NCBI GenBank assembly: GCA_025059595.1
Contig: JANXDI010000029.1
Coordinates: 221,561 to 258,734, forward strand
From: Candidatus Calditenuaceae archaeon
GTDB taxonomy: Archaea; Thermoproteota; Nitrososphaeria_A; Caldarchaeales; Calditenuaceae
Reading direction: 5' to 3'
DNA length: 37,174 nt
This document shows positions 6,275 through 15,217 of this stretch, one piece after another. The position numbers were made by a program, and so were the translations under genes. Numbering within the stretch: position 1 is the first letter of the stretch; every line of letters begins with the position of its first letter. The notes beneath the pieces are model-generated. The model was not told the DNA's origin and made no database searches. It saw nothing but the letters and a program-made list of their open reading frames with translations.

Positions 6275-7423
6275 CTATCCTTTGAGAAGTGTCTGAAATA
6301 TTCTGTCTATCGCGTGAACTTCTTCTGCGAACTTAGAGTATTTTTTCAGACCTGCTGCGTCTATTTCGTCGAGGGCTGCTTTGATGGCTGAAGATAAAGC
6401 ATCCCTCGATATCTGCCTCTCGTTCAGCACGATGGCAACCCCGTTATCTGAGAGGGATTTCGCGTTTGACTCCTGCTCCGTCTGACGCAGTATTGGTGTT
6501 ATGACAAGCCTGCAGTTGAAGGCTAAGGCCTTTGCCGTGAGCGTCTGGCCAGCCCTAGTCACCACCACGTCTGAGGCGGCCAAGAGCTCGTATTCGTCCT
6601 CATACCATTCGAAAACCCTGTGCCTCCCGCCTCCCTCTGTCTCAAAACCTTGCTGAACCCCTGTCATCACGACTTGAAGGTCTCTCAACTCAGGCAGGAG
6701 CCTAATCATTATGTCTCTAAACCTCATCCTGTCGGGGCGGGGGCCTGTAGGCATTATTGCAACGAGGGGGAGAGAGGGGTCAAAACCCATCGACTCCTTC
6801 AATTTCTCTCTCACGGGATAGTTCTGAGGAAGTCTCTCGAGAATCGGCCCAACATACTCCGCCCTCTTTCTATCCTTTCTGCGCATTTTCAGGTTATCTC
6901 TGGAGATTGTGAGGGGGGGTGGGTAGTCCGCTATTAAGAGGTTGTCTGAGAGGCTCCAAGCAAATGTGAAAGAGTTTACGAAGTCCTCGAAGAAGTTTGC
7001 GAGGGAGGGGAGACGGTCCTTCTGAAGAATAACACTGTATTGATTGAGCAAAAGTGTGCAGGGGACGCCTGTTAGGCGTGAGGCAAGAACCGCCGATGCC
7101 CTTGTGTCGGATAGGACGGCGTCGGCTTCAAACTCTTGAATCGTTCTAGCCTCGATGAGGGTTTGGGCCGCCACTTTTAGGGGGAGGTCGATGTTTTTTA
7201 GCAGCGTAGCTTTTATGCTCACGACGCCGTTAAAGTCTCTGCCATAGTCGAGACCCGGCACCCTCAGCACTTCCAAGCCCAGCCTCTCGAAAAAGTCGAC
7301 GGCATCGCCATAAGTCGAGACCGAGACATCATAACCCCTTCTCAGCGCCTCAAAAATCAGCGGCCTGCACCGAGAGGCATGCCCCAACCCTAAACCACAC
7401 ACGCTAAAGTGTATTCGGGGCAT
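6275..7423 (-). CDS. MurG-like glycosyltransferase (GT-B fold)
   Basis: Predicted to transfer a sugar from a nucleotide donor. The N-terminal half opens with a Gly-rich loop, CGLGLGHASRCRPL, typical of GT28/MurG-like enzymes. The C-terminal half has ASDVVVTRAGQTLTAKALAF (about 300-320), the donor-binding segment of this superfamily, followed by a PILRQTEQESNAKSLSDNG stretch where MurG-type enzymes have the equivalent E/Q-rich motif. Length 382, no membrane helix. ATG 7423 is preferred over the TTG one codon upstream; GATAAACG at 7443-7450 gives leaderless spacing. Acceptor unknown; a role in glycolipid or surface glycan synthesis is inference. Confidence 0.75.
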   Translation of the reverse strand: MPRIHFSVCGLGLGHASRCRPLIFEALRRGYDVSVSTYGDAVDFFERLGLEVLRVPGLDYGRDFNGVVSIKATLLKNIDLPLKVAAQTLIEARTIQEFEADAVLSDTRASAVLASRLTGVPCTLLLNQYSVILQKDRLPSLANFFEDFVNSFTFAWSLSDNLLIADYPPPLTISRDNLKMRRKDRKRAEYVGPILERLPQNYPVREKLKESMGFDPSLPLVAIMPTGPRPDRMRFRDIMIRLLPELRDLQVVMTGVQQGFETEGGGRHRVFEWYEDEYELLAASDVVVTRAGQTLTAKALAFNCRLVITPILRQTEQESNAKSLSDNGVAIVLNERQISRDALSSAIKAALDEIDAAGLKKYSKFAEEVHAIDRIFQTLLKG

Positions 7424-7450
7424 CAAGACGCCTCCCCAGCCCGTTTATCT

Positions 7451-8065
7451 TCAGTGTGCTGGTAGTGTGACTTTCCTTATTTTGCCGCGTGGCGTTTCCT
7501 CGGCGAAAATTTCTGCGCCGAACCTGTATATCTTTACATCTCTTCTAAGCCAGTCCGTGGGCCTTAGACCAGCCTTGAGGCAGAGGTGTATAAGGAACTC
7601 CTCGGCACCCCATCCGTACTCTACTGCCACTTGAGGTAGGAGAAGACCTGCCCTCTCGTCAGACTCTATAATCAGGCCGTCCTCGCCGATTCTGATTTGC
7701 TTGGGCAGGGAGGAGCGAGGCTCCGCGGATATGAGTTCAGGCTCCGTGAGGAGCGTGAGCTCGAGAATAACCTCGTCGACCTCGTGCCTGCTTAGTGGGG
7801 GGAAGCGCGGGTCGTGAAATGCGGCCATTGTGGCGGCTCGGACGGTGTCTTGGACGATGCTCGATCGGGGGATTGGAATGCCCATACAGCCTCTCAACTC
7901 CCTTGAATCCCGAAGATAGAGCGTGACGAATACACCTCTTCTCAAATTCTCAATTCCTTCAGGGCGCCGGCTCTCCCAGAGATTTTGGGCGGGAAGCCCG
8001 AGCTCCCTCTCAATCGTCTTCCTCGCAAGGCCAACCAGATATGCCCCCACATCCTCGTTAATCAT
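7451..8065 (-). CDS. AMMECR1 domain protein
   Basis: Conserved single-domain protein of archaea and eukaryotes whose biochemical role is not established. The diagnostic block is LRGCMGIPIP, followed by AATMAAFHDPRFPPL and DEVILELTLLTEPELI; the C-terminal part has the family pattern AGLLLPQVAVEYGWGAEEFL. Two ATGs are possible, 8080 and 8065. The second (MINEDVG) is chosen because a TTAAAAT element near 8090-8097 lies the right distance upstream. The invariant Cys of RGCxG suggests catalysis, but no reaction is known. Confidence 0.88.
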   Translation of the reverse strand: MINEDVGAYLVGLARKTIERELGLPAQNLWESRRPEGIENLRRGVFVTLYLRDSRELRGCMGIPIPRSSIVQDTVRAATMAAFHDPRFPPLSRHEVDEVILELTLLTEPELISAEPRSSLPKQIRIGEDGLIIESDERAGLLLPQVAVEYGWGAEEFLIHLCLKAGLRPTDWLRRDVKIYRFGAEIFAEETPRGKIRKVTLPAH

Positions 8066-8095
8066 AACCCAGACACACATTTGGCAATCAAGATT

Positions 8096-8572
8096 TTAAT
8101 CCTTCCCCAACCCATTCACCAGCTCCTTCACCCGCGCCAATATCCCTGAAATATTCCTCCAGTGACCGCCGACCCAAAACTCCTGTCCACAGGTCTCACA
8201 TCTCCACCGGCTGGAGGTTGCTTGCTGGAGGGGGCCGTTGCAGAGAGAGCAGCGTTTGAACTTCACTTTGAGAAACTCTTCATACGGCGTTCCATAATTC
8301 TCCTTGACGTAGGCGGCGATGCGTGAGAGATGCGTCTCAGTCTTGTTTAGAGGTAAAAGAATAGAGGCCCCGCCCCTTGACAGTATTCTTCGGTGGAGTT
8401 CGGTGTCGGATGTTAAGACGATACGACCCTCCTCCGAAGCCTTCTTTAGTATTTCGTCGTCATCTCTCGGGTAGTAAAGCGTGTCATAGCCCAGCATTCT
8501 AAGCCAGTGGCTGAGCTTACCGTGCATCGAGTCGGTGAGGAATTTAGGTTCTTGTGACGCTTCCCTTCTCAA
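8096..8572 (-). CDS. Mut7-C family PIN-like RNase with zinc ribbon
   Basis: Predicted ribonuclease. The N-terminal region KFLTDSMHGKLSHWLRMLGYDTLYY is the Mut7-C (PF01927) signature with the first acidic residue. VLTSDTELHRR follows with the next acidic site, as in PIN-like folds. The C-terminal third carries two CxxC pairs (CSLCNG and CETCGQEF) that form a zinc ribbon. The conserved part begins exactly at the end of the CBS-protein gene: its AAA Lys codon overlaps that gene's TAA. TTG 8572 is the nearest plausible start, giving a 29-base overlap; an ATG at 8611 is also in frame. Likely translated together with the CBS protein. Confidence 0.8.
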   Translation of the reverse strand: MRREASQEPKFLTDSMHGKLSHWLRMLGYDTLYYPRDDDEILKKASEEGRIVLTSDTELHRRILSRGGASILLPLNKTETHLSRIAAYVKENYGTPYEEFLKVKFKRCSLCNGPLQQATSSRWRCETCGQEFWVGGHWRNISGILARVKELVNGLGKD

Positions 8573-9122
8573 GCTCGAGCCTGCACTCCTCGCAGACATA
8601 TTGGTCGTCAATCCTTACGAGCATGTCGCTCCACTCTCCACAGGAGTCGCAGTATCCCTCCAGATAGGACTCCCTCTTCAGGATAGGCCCACCGCTCAAC
8701 TTGAACTGCTCCTTAATGACGGCTATGATGTCGGGTGTAATTTTCAGGACATCCTTCAAACTTATGATGCCCTGGACATTCCCCTTGTAGCTCACTATCA
8801 ACCTGCTTATTCCAAGCCTCGTCATGAGCCTCACAGCCTCCTCAAGGGTCGCCGAGGGGCTAATCGTTACAAGGGGAGAAGACATAATCTCCTCAAGCCT
8901 CACCTCGCTCGGCTTCTTATCAAGGGCTACAACCTTCTCAACTAAGTCCCTCTTTGTCACAATGCCTACCGGATTCCCGCCCCTTCTCACCAGAATGCTG
9001 CTAATTCGGTACTTGGCCATAATCTCCCCAGCTTCGTTAGCCTTGCTATCGCCGTCGAGCTCTATGACTGGGCTTGTCATAACTTCCCTCACCGTTATCT
9101 CCTCGCTCAGGAAGGGGCCCAT
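8544..9122 (-). CDS. CBS-pair protein with C-terminal zinc ribbon
   Basis: Tandem CBS domains (residues about 11-63 and 76-129) of the kind that bind adenosine nucleotides or S-adenosylmethionine; VREVMTSPV and LEEIMSSPLVTISP are the repeated openings and GIVTKRDL and GIISLKDVL the repeated ends. The C-terminus adds a small zinc ribbon, CDSCGEWS and CEEC. No enzyme domain is attached, so it is probably a regulatory subunit or sensor. ATG 9122 is preferred to GTG 9134 because a CGTTTTTATC element (minus strand, 9147-9156) lies 25-34 bases upstream. It overlaps the Mut7-C nuclease gene, and both end or start with zinc-ribbon elements. Confidence 0.87.
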   Translation of the reverse strand: MGPFLSEEITVREVMTSPVIELDGDSKANEAGEIMAKYRISSILVRRGGNPVGIVTKRDLVEKVVALDKKPSEVRLEEIMSSPLVTISPSATLEEAVRLMTRLGISRLIVSYKGNVQGIISLKDVLKITPDIIAVIKEQFKLSGGPILKRESYLEGYCDSCGEWSDMLVRIDDQYVCEECRLELEKGSVTRT

Positions 9123-9212
9123 CCAAAGAATCACTCCCTCAGCCTGATAAAAACGTATCTAGTCGAAAATGTGCGGGAGGTGCTTTGTCTTTTTGAGAAA
9201 GCTTATCTTGAT

Positions 9213-11111
9213 TTATCGCGACCATCTTAAGACTCGGCACCTCCCGTAGGGGATGAGTTTCTCGAAGTCGCTTATCTTCAGCTCGCTCGAAGATATGTTT
9301 GGAAGCTCGCTCAACTTTGCCACGAGATTTTTAGACACTGTGGAGGCATCTTCTTGGCCAGGGGCGATGACTGCGTAAAGGACTGCCTCTTTCTTCACCC
9401 AGGTCTCGCATCCAACGATTGGGCCGAGTTTCTGGGAATATCCTACACTGATTTCAAGCATGGCTTGAATGTAGTTTTTGGGCGGCTTCACTAGAAAAGA
9501 GCCTTTGGGCAGATATGTCCCCTGCGGTGGTGTGAAACTTATCTGGTCTGGCTTGACCCAGTAGACCGAGACAGATGAGAGGCCCTCTCGCCAAGCTCTG
9601 CTGAAGGATGCGCAGAGCGTTGCCGTCTCCCGCAACTCAACGTCTCCCGCCCCCTGACCGTTCTTCAGGAGAGCAACCGGTGAGCCCCTCACCTCAGCGT
9701 GGAAAACCAAGTCCATACTCTCGAGGTGGTTTTTCAGGAGCCGCACGTTTGAGCTCGCATCCCTACCCATGACGATTAAGCGCTCGGAGCTTGTCATCGA
9801 CCATCTATATCTCCGGAACCACTCTGTCTCCCTCCTCCTAACTACCACAACTTCCATCTGCTGTTTCGCAGGCGCCTCTTCTCTCAGCTTTGAGAGCCTC
9901 TTTTCGAGCTCCTCAACTTCTTTAAGCAGATTCTCAACACCTTTCATCGTAGTCTTTGCGCTGTTAAAGAGCTCGTTTATTTGATGAGTTACCGGCCTCT
10001 TTAGGCTGAGTTGGACTTCGCGCCCTCCAAGCAATAGTGTGGCTGTGCCGGAAGCTCTGTCGACCGATTTCACTAGCCCCTCGACGCTTCCGCCAGATTT
10101 TAATTCGTCCCATGAGCCTTTCAACTCGCCTATTTTCGTGTGGAGTAGTTGGGCCAGCTCCCTGAGCTCCACAGCCTTAGCCTTAAGCTCTTCAGCCAAC
10201 TTCCTCTTCCCCTCAATCTCCCGCTCAATTCTCTTGGCCTCCTCGTCCAGCCTTCGACGATGCTCTGAAGTTTTAGCGGCCCTTACAAAAGACTCGTACA
10301 CGAGGTTCACAGCCTCGTTCAAGCTCGATACCCGCATGGCCTCAAGTCCCTGACTTTCCATCTGAATGAGAGGGAAGGGCGCGAAAGCGACATATTCACC
10401 CCCCACTCTGTAAACCGTAGGCTCAGGGGTAAGGAGGAGTTGATAAAGAGACTCGAGACTCCCAGCTAAACGCTCTCTGGAGTCAAAGTCAAGCTCAGAG
10501 ACTTTTTTGGACGAGTCAACATGTGCCCGGGCCACAAGCTCATTTGAGTATTTCGTGCCGAGGCCCATCTCCTTGGCCAAAGCCACACCAACCTTCAGCC
10601 TCCCCTCAACCATCGAGAGGAGGGCCAACACCTCATCGCGGGTCGAGACGGTCGCTCTTCTAGTCGGAGGCTCATAGCTCTGACCCTTTTTTAGACTCGT
10701 GGAGAGGATGACCACGCCTCCTTCATCAATGAGACTTAACCCGCCACCGGGGAAGACCTCCACAATCAGGTCAAGCTTCAAGCCCCGACGCTCGAAGTGA
10801 AGTCTCGCAATTCTTTCACCGACGACCTGCTCAGCTGACCTCAGCACAGACCCTTTAAGACTTTTCCGAAGCAGTGCGGCGACTTCGTCAAGCTGGCCGT
10901 GGCTCTGGTAAACCCCTGAGGCGAGGAAGATGACCCTGCCTGGAGCCATTTTCAGGTCCCTCACGTCCTCCCGGCCAGTTAATCTCAGGATGTAGGAATT
11001 GTCTGTCCCTCGGTAGATTTGAGAGACATAGCGAGGAAGAGCCGCGTTAACCTCGCTGAGGAGGACTTGGAGGTCTATGCTACTTATCTCAAATCTCGGC
11101 TTCTCTGCCAT
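9213..11111 (-). CDS. rqcH: RqcH/NFACT (Tae2-like) ribosome rescue factor
   Basis: Archaeal member of the family that includes bacterial RqcH and eukaryotic Rqc2/NEMF, which bind stalled 50S subunits and add C-terminal tails. Layout in 632 residues: NFACT-N (about 8-190), helix-hairpin-helix region (190-290), long coiled coil (about 285-420, rich in Glu/Lys/Arg) and NFACT-R (about 430-545; WFRRYRWSMTSSERLIVMGR and LVFHAEVRGSPVALLKNG). The position usually occupied by the Asp-Arg pair needed for tailing reads GERIARLHFE here (Glu99-Arg100). ATG 11111 is supported by GATAAAAACG at 11133-11142 (minus strand). Confidence 0.88.
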   Translation of the reverse strand: MAEKPRFEISSIDLQVLLSEVNAALPRYVSQIYRGTDNSYILRLTGREDVRDLKMAPGRVIFLASGVYQSHGQLDEVAALLRKSLKGSVLRSAEQVVGERIARLHFERRGLKLDLIVEVFPGGGLSLIDEGGVVILSTSLKKGQSYEPPTRRATVSTRDEVLALLSMVEGRLKVGVALAKEMGLGTKYSNELVARAHVDSSKKVSELDFDSRERLAGSLESLYQLLLTPEPTVYRVGGEYVAFAPFPLIQMESQGLEAMRVSSLNEAVNLVYESFVRAAKTSEHRRRLDEEAKRIEREIEGKRKLAEELKAKAVELRELAQLLHTKIGELKGSWDELKSGGSVEGLVKSVDRASGTATLLLGGREVQLSLKRPVTHQINELFNSAKTTMKGVENLLKEVEELEKRLSKLREEAPAKQQMEVVVVRRRETEWFRRYRWSMTSSERLIVMGRDASSNVRLLKNHLESMDLVFHAEVRGSPVALLKNGQGAGDVELRETATLCASFSRAWREGLSSVSVYWVKPDQISFTPPQGTYLPKGSFLVKPPKNYIQAMLEISVGYSQKLGPIVGCETWVKKEAVLYAVIAPGQEDASTVSKNLVAKLSELPNISSSELKISDFEKLIPYGRCRVLRWSR

Positions 11112-11147
11112 CTGAAACTAGTGTTTAGAGCTCGTTTTTATCAAGCT

Positions 11148-11795
11148 TTAGTGAAGCGCGTGAAGTACGTGTTCGATGTAATGTAGCTCCGGTAAGGCGC
11201 CTTCAAAATGTATCACGTCGTTTACGACCGTCTTAGGCACAGCCATGACCTGATACTTCTGCGCGAGGTGGGGGAACTCTATCACCTCCACCATGTCCGC
11301 GACTATATTCGGGTTTTCGATTGCCATTTGATGCGCGATTCTGACGGCGCGGGGGCAGTAGGGGCAGGTAGGAGTCACGAAGACCTGGATATGAAGAGGC
11401 CTATCGACCGACTTCACCATCTCTAAAGCTCTGGAGGAGAGCCTCGACTGACCCCTCGATACATCCACTATGTCCTCTATTAGAGTTGCGAATTCGTATC
11501 CGCTTGGAACTCCGAAAAACCTCACCCACCTCTCCTTCTCCCCCAACAAAAGCGTCGCCGGAATTTTATCGACGCGCCACCTCTCAGCCACCTCCTTGTC
11601 ACGCTCCAAGTCGTAGACCTCCAGCTTCAACACCCCCCCGAGCTGGGCCAACTCCTCCAAAATCTTCCTAGTAATCTCGCAATACTCGCACTCAAACTCT
11701 TGAGTAAAGAAGACAAGCCGGACATTAGACTTCAATTCGGCGTCAAACTTCTTTTTCACGAACTCCTTGTCGCGAGGCTTGAGAATGGAGCTCAT
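11148..11795 (-). CDS. pdo: Protein disulfide oxidoreductase (double thioredoxin/glutaredoxin fold)
   Basis: Cytoplasmic thiol-disulfide oxidoreductase typical of thermophilic archaea, where it supports disulfide formation inside the cell. It has two thioredoxin-fold units, each with an intact active site: CEYC (36-39) and CPYC (144-147). Both units keep a cis-Pro region (KIPATLLL and AVPKTVVN). The length of 215 residues matches the family. ATG 11795 has a GGTTATAGC element about 25 bases upstream. The gene is divergent from atpI. Confidence 0.92.
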   Translation of the reverse strand: MSSILKPRDKEFVKKKFDAELKSNVRLVFFTQEFECEYCEITRKILEELAQLGGVLKLEVYDLERDKEVAERWRVDKIPATLLLGEKERWVRFFGVPSGYEFATLIEDIVDVSRGQSRLSSRALEMVKSVDRPLHIQVFVTPTCPYCPRAVRIAHQMAIENPNIVADMVEVIEFPHLAQKYQVMAVPKTVVNDVIHFEGALPELHYIEHVLHALH

Positions 11796-11890
11796 GCGAA
11801 TAACTGCCTCTTTCCAAGGCTATAACCCTTTTCAGCCAACATTAAAGGGGCGGCTAAGGATTAAATTGTGAGGAGCGAAACGAGGAATGG

Positions 11891-13924
11891 TTGGGCGTAG
11901 AAAGGCTCCTGAAGGCGACAGTTGTCGCTCCTGCGAGTCGGACGAATGACTTACTGACAGCCCTTCTCAAGTTTGGAGAGTTCCATCCCTCTCGCGAGGA
12001 CTTGAAAATGGCCGAGGCCCTCGAGCCTCTCTATGATAGGGCTCGGAGGCTCTATCTGGAGCTTGAGGCCGCAGTAAGGGAGCTTGAGGTTGAGGCTGGG
12101 GGCGGGGTTATCGAGGTCCTCATTAAGGGCGAGCCCGAGCCTGAGGAGATAAGCGTGGGGGATGTTGAGGATCTTCTCGAGGAGCTTTCGAGGCGCGCCG
12201 AGCCTATACTTAGGGAGCTACGGGAGTTGAACGAGAGGATTTCAACCTTAGCATCCGAGATTGAGAGGCTTGAGAGGGAGAGGGCCAGGCTATCTGTTTA
12301 TGTTGAGCTTGGACTCGACCTATCTAAATTGCTCCGCTTCAGACACGTCTTTGTTTCGGCCTACATCGTTCCAGTCCGCGACCTCGAGGAGGTTGTGGCT
12401 TCTCTTGAAAATGCGTCGGTCACTTACAGGCTGATCTCGAGAGAAAGCGTGCTTCTGGTAGTCGTGGCAGCCCCCATGCAAAGGGAGAGGGTTGAGAGGG
12501 TGCTCCGCACATTCAGCTTGACGCCTGTTGAGGTTAAGGCCGATGAGCCTCTCGAGATGATTGAGGCTCGGTTCAGGGCGGTTGTTGAGGAGCTTGAAAG
12601 GCTCAGAGCCTCCGCTGCGGATTTAGCCGCAAGAAAGAATAGGATTAAGCTCGAGAGGGGTAGAGAGGTCGCCTCCCTAAGGGGGCTTGCTAAAACTTTG
12701 GTTGAGACGCTTCAGAGGATGACGGGGGTTAGCGGTCGGCTTTTGGTAGTGGAGGGTTATGTACCGGAGAGCTTTAGCGATGCTTTCGTAAAGGAGGTCG
12801 GTAGGTTAGCTTACGTTCATCTATCAGAGACCTCTCTTCACCACGGATTAAAGGAAAACCCCCCAACTCGCTTGAGAAACAACTGGATTACGGAATCGTT
12901 CAGGCCTGTTACTCTGATTCAGGGGCCTCCTGCCTACTACGAAGTGGACCCGACACCACTTGTCTCAGTCTTTCTCTCGGTTTTTTACGGCATCATGTTC
13001 GCCGACCTTGGGCAGGGGTTGGTTCTGACGCTTCTTGGGCTCGTGCTCTCTTTTCGTGCTAAGAGTGCTTTAAAGCTCTGGGGGAGGCTGATAATGTTCC
13101 TCGGCATCTCCTCCTCCATCGGCGGGTTCATGATACAGGAGGCTTTCGGATTCAAGCTAACTCCAGTAACGGGTGTGAAACCAGTCCTCGAGCTCCTGGA
13201 GCATCATGGAGGCTCAGCCACAATCAGCACTGAAGCCGTCATCAAGCTCTTCACTTTCGCACCACTTCTCGGATTCGTCCACGTCTCACTAGGACTGATT
13301 ATCTCGGCATACATTCTCGCCAGACACGGCGAATGGGGGGAGGCAATCTTCTCCAAGGCGGCGTCCCTCCTCATGTATATCTTCGGCCTTCTATTCGCCC
13401 TCTCTTTCATAACGACACGGGGATTCGGCGGCCTGTTGACAAGCGGCGAGCCTGTCCCTCTGCTTGGTCTTCCTGCGGGCCTGGTTGGGACGATAGGCGT
13501 TTATGGGGTGGTTTTCTGCATGGCCCTGCTTATCGTAGGCAGGGTCGCAGGCTCCTTGGCGGGCCTATTGCCTCGAGGAAGCATTTTGGGACAAATCGGC
13601 ACAGGCCTACTCGAAATACTTGAGAATATTATACACTTCATGTCCAATACCCTCAGCTACCTGAGAATCTCGATACTCATGATTATTCACGTCGCCTTGA
13701 TGCTTCTGATAAATTCGGCCTGGGAGGCGCTTGGTCCTGCCTCTCTAGGAATACTCGTGATTGGGAACATCGGAGTCATGGGGCTTGAGGGTCTATTAGT
13801 CTTCATACAAGCGCTGAGGCTCCACCTCTACGAGTTCTTCACCAAATTCTTCACAGGTGGAGGCACACTCTTTAAGCCCCTCTCATTCGGCTCGGAGGGG
13901 CTTAGAATCGTTTTCAAGGATTAG
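11891..13924 (+). CDS. atpI: A-type ATP synthase subunit I (a subunit of the membrane motor)
   Basis: Stator and proton/sodium half-channel subunit of the archaeal ATP synthase. The N-terminal half (about 1-340) is the cytoplasmic arm, with two long coiled-coil stretches (about 60-150 and 220-280). The C-terminal half (about 350-670) holds some seven to eight membrane helices, with the family patterns YYEVDPTPLVSVFLSVFYGIMFADLGQG and NTLSYLRISILMI. The TTG at 11891 is the best start: ATTAAATT at 11860-11867 places a leaderless start there, and no in-frame ATG lies before the first conserved strand. The gene is separated from other ATP synthase genes; B and D lie about 20 kb away. Confidence 0.93.
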   Translation: MGVERLLKATVVAPASRTNDLLTALLKFGEFHPSREDLKMAEALEPLYDRARRLYLELEAAVRELEVEAGGGVIEVLIKGEPEPEEISVGDVEDLLEELSRRAEPILRELRELNERISTLASEIERLERERARLSVYVELGLDLSKLLRFRHVFVSAYIVPVRDLEEVVASLENASVTYRLISRESVLLVVVAAPMQRERVERVLRTFSLTPVEVKADEPLEMIEARFRAVVEELERLRASAADLAARKNRIKLERGREVASLRGLAKTLVETLQRMTGVSGRLLVVEGYVPESFSDAFVKEVGRLAYVHLSETSLHHGLKENPPTRLRNNWITESFRPVTLIQGPPAYYEVDPTPLVSVFLSVFYGIMFADLGQGLVLTLLGLVLSFRAKSALKLWGRLIMFLGISSSIGGFMIQEAFGFKLTPVTGVKPVLELLEHHGGSATISTEAVIKLFTFAPLLGFVHVSLGLIISAYILARHGEWGEAIFSKAASLLMYIFGLLFALSFITTRGFGGLLTSGEPVPLLGLPAGLVGTIGVYGVVFCMALLIVGRVAGSLAGLLPRGSILGQIGTGLLEILENIIHFMSNTLSYLRISILMIIHVALMLLINSAWEALGPASLGILVIGNIGVMGLEGLLVFIQALRLHLYEFFTKFFTGGGTLFKPLSFGSEGLRIVFKD

Positions 13925-13987
13925 AAACAACACCCCCCGAGTTTAGTAACTAGACACGTATTTCTCCAATCCTTGAAACGAGGCATA

Positions 13988-13996
13988 CAAATATAC
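13988..13996 (+). promoter_or_regulatory. TATA-like box for the sugar-modification operon
   Basis: CAAATATAC lies 28-36 bases before TTG 14024 and inside the longer open frame that begins at 13973, so the longer reading is probably not translated. Confidence 0.4.
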
Positions 13997-14023
13997 TTCC
14001 GAGAAGGATTAGGTTCAGGAGCC

Positions 14024-15217
14024 TTGCTCGCAATTAAGGGTGGAGAACCGGTCCGCACCAAGCCCTTTCCCAGCTGGCCAGTCTGGGGGAGGGAAGAGGA
14101 GGAGATGCTTCTGTCGGCTCTCAGGTCGGGAACTTGGGGCTTAGGGGGTCAGCTCGTCGCGAAGTTCAGCGAGGCATTCGCCAGATACTCCGGCTGCAAT
14201 TTTGGAGTGGCGTGTATGAACGGTACAACAGCTCTCAAGGTCGCCCTCAAAGCCCTTGGAGTAGGTGCTGGTGAGAGGGTCTTGACCACCCCCTACACCT
14301 TCCTCGCCACCTCATCAGTGATTTTAGAGCTTGGAGCTCTTCCCGTCTATGTAGATATAGTTGAGGGCGGTGTGAACATCGACCCGAGGCTAGTCCACGA
14401 AGCCGTTGATGGGGACATAGCTGCCATTTTGCTCGTTCATGTCGGAGGGCATCCAGTTGAGATGGATTTAATCGATGAGGTGTCGAGGACTTATGGCGTG
14501 CCTGTTCTCGAGGATGCCGCCGAGGCGCACGGCACAGAGTGGAAAGGTAGAAGGGCCGGAAGCATGGGCGTGCTTGGTTGCTTCAGCTTCCAGTCAAGCA
14601 AGGTCATGACGAGCGGAGAAGGAGGAATAATCACCACCAACGACGCTGAGCTCGCTGAGGTTTGCGCCTCCCTCATAAACTGCGGGAGAAGCAAGGGGAG
14701 AGACTGGTATGAGAACGACATACTCGGCTACAACTACAGGATGACAGAGTTTCAGGCCGCCATCCTACTCTCTCAGCTTAGCAGGCTTGACGAGCAGATT
14801 GAGAGGCGTCAGAAAAATTTCGAGGAGCTTCTGAGGCTCTGCAGAGAGTTAGAAGGTTTTAAGGTGATTCAACCTCCGGCGGGGACGAGCCGAAATCCAA
14901 ACTATCTCGTGATTGTTCAGGCGGATAGCGGTTACTTTAAGGGAATACCGAAAAAGAGGATCGTGGACGCTCTCCGGGCAGAGGGTATACCCGCCTCATA
15001 CGGCTGGCCCGTCCCCCTCTATAGATATCCACCCATCAGGAGATACCTGGAACATCACGGGGTGAAGGTTGACCCCGAAGAGTTCCCCAACACGGAGAGA
15101 GCGGCCTCAGAGTTCTTTTTCATACATCATAGAGTTTTGCTAGGTGGCTATGGAGAGGTTTCGGATATTTATGAAGCTCTCAGAAAGATTGAGAGGAACG
15201 CTGATGATGTGATATGA
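14024..15217 (+). CDS. DegT/DnrJ/EryC1-type PLP aminotransferase
   Basis: Aminates a keto-sugar nucleotide, or in some members dehydrates one, using PLP. The catalytic Lys is in FQSSKVMTSGEGG (Lys193 from this start), and the PLP-binding Asp-Glu pair is in VLEDAAEAHG. WGLGGQLVAKFSEAFARYSG and CMNGTTALKVALKALGVG are classic for the family. The frame is open from 13973, but the TATA-like box sits in that extension and TTG 14024 gives the usual LLAIKGGEPVR opening. The stop overlaps the ATG of the next gene (ATGA), the first of two tight junctions in a three-gene unit with a GlmU-like protein and a Gfo/Idh oxidoreductase. Substrate unknown. Confidence 0.88.
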   Translation: MLAIKGGEPVRTKPFPSWPVWGREEEEMLLSALRSGTWGLGGQLVAKFSEAFARYSGCNFGVACMNGTTALKVALKALGVGAGERVLTTPYTFLATSSVILELGALPVYVDIVEGGVNIDPRLVHEAVDGDIAAILLVHVGGHPVEMDLIDEVSRTYGVPVLEDAAEAHGTEWKGRRAGSMGVLGCFSFQSSKVMTSGEGGIITTNDAELAEVCASLINCGRSKGRDWYENDILGYNYRMTEFQAAILLSQLSRLDEQIERRQKNFEELLRLCRELEGFKVIQPPAGTSRNPNYLVIVQADSGYFKGIPKKRIVDALRAEGIPASYGWPVPLYRYPPIRRYLEHHGVKVDPEEFPNTERAASEFFFIHHRVLLGGYGEVSDIYEALRKIERNADDVI

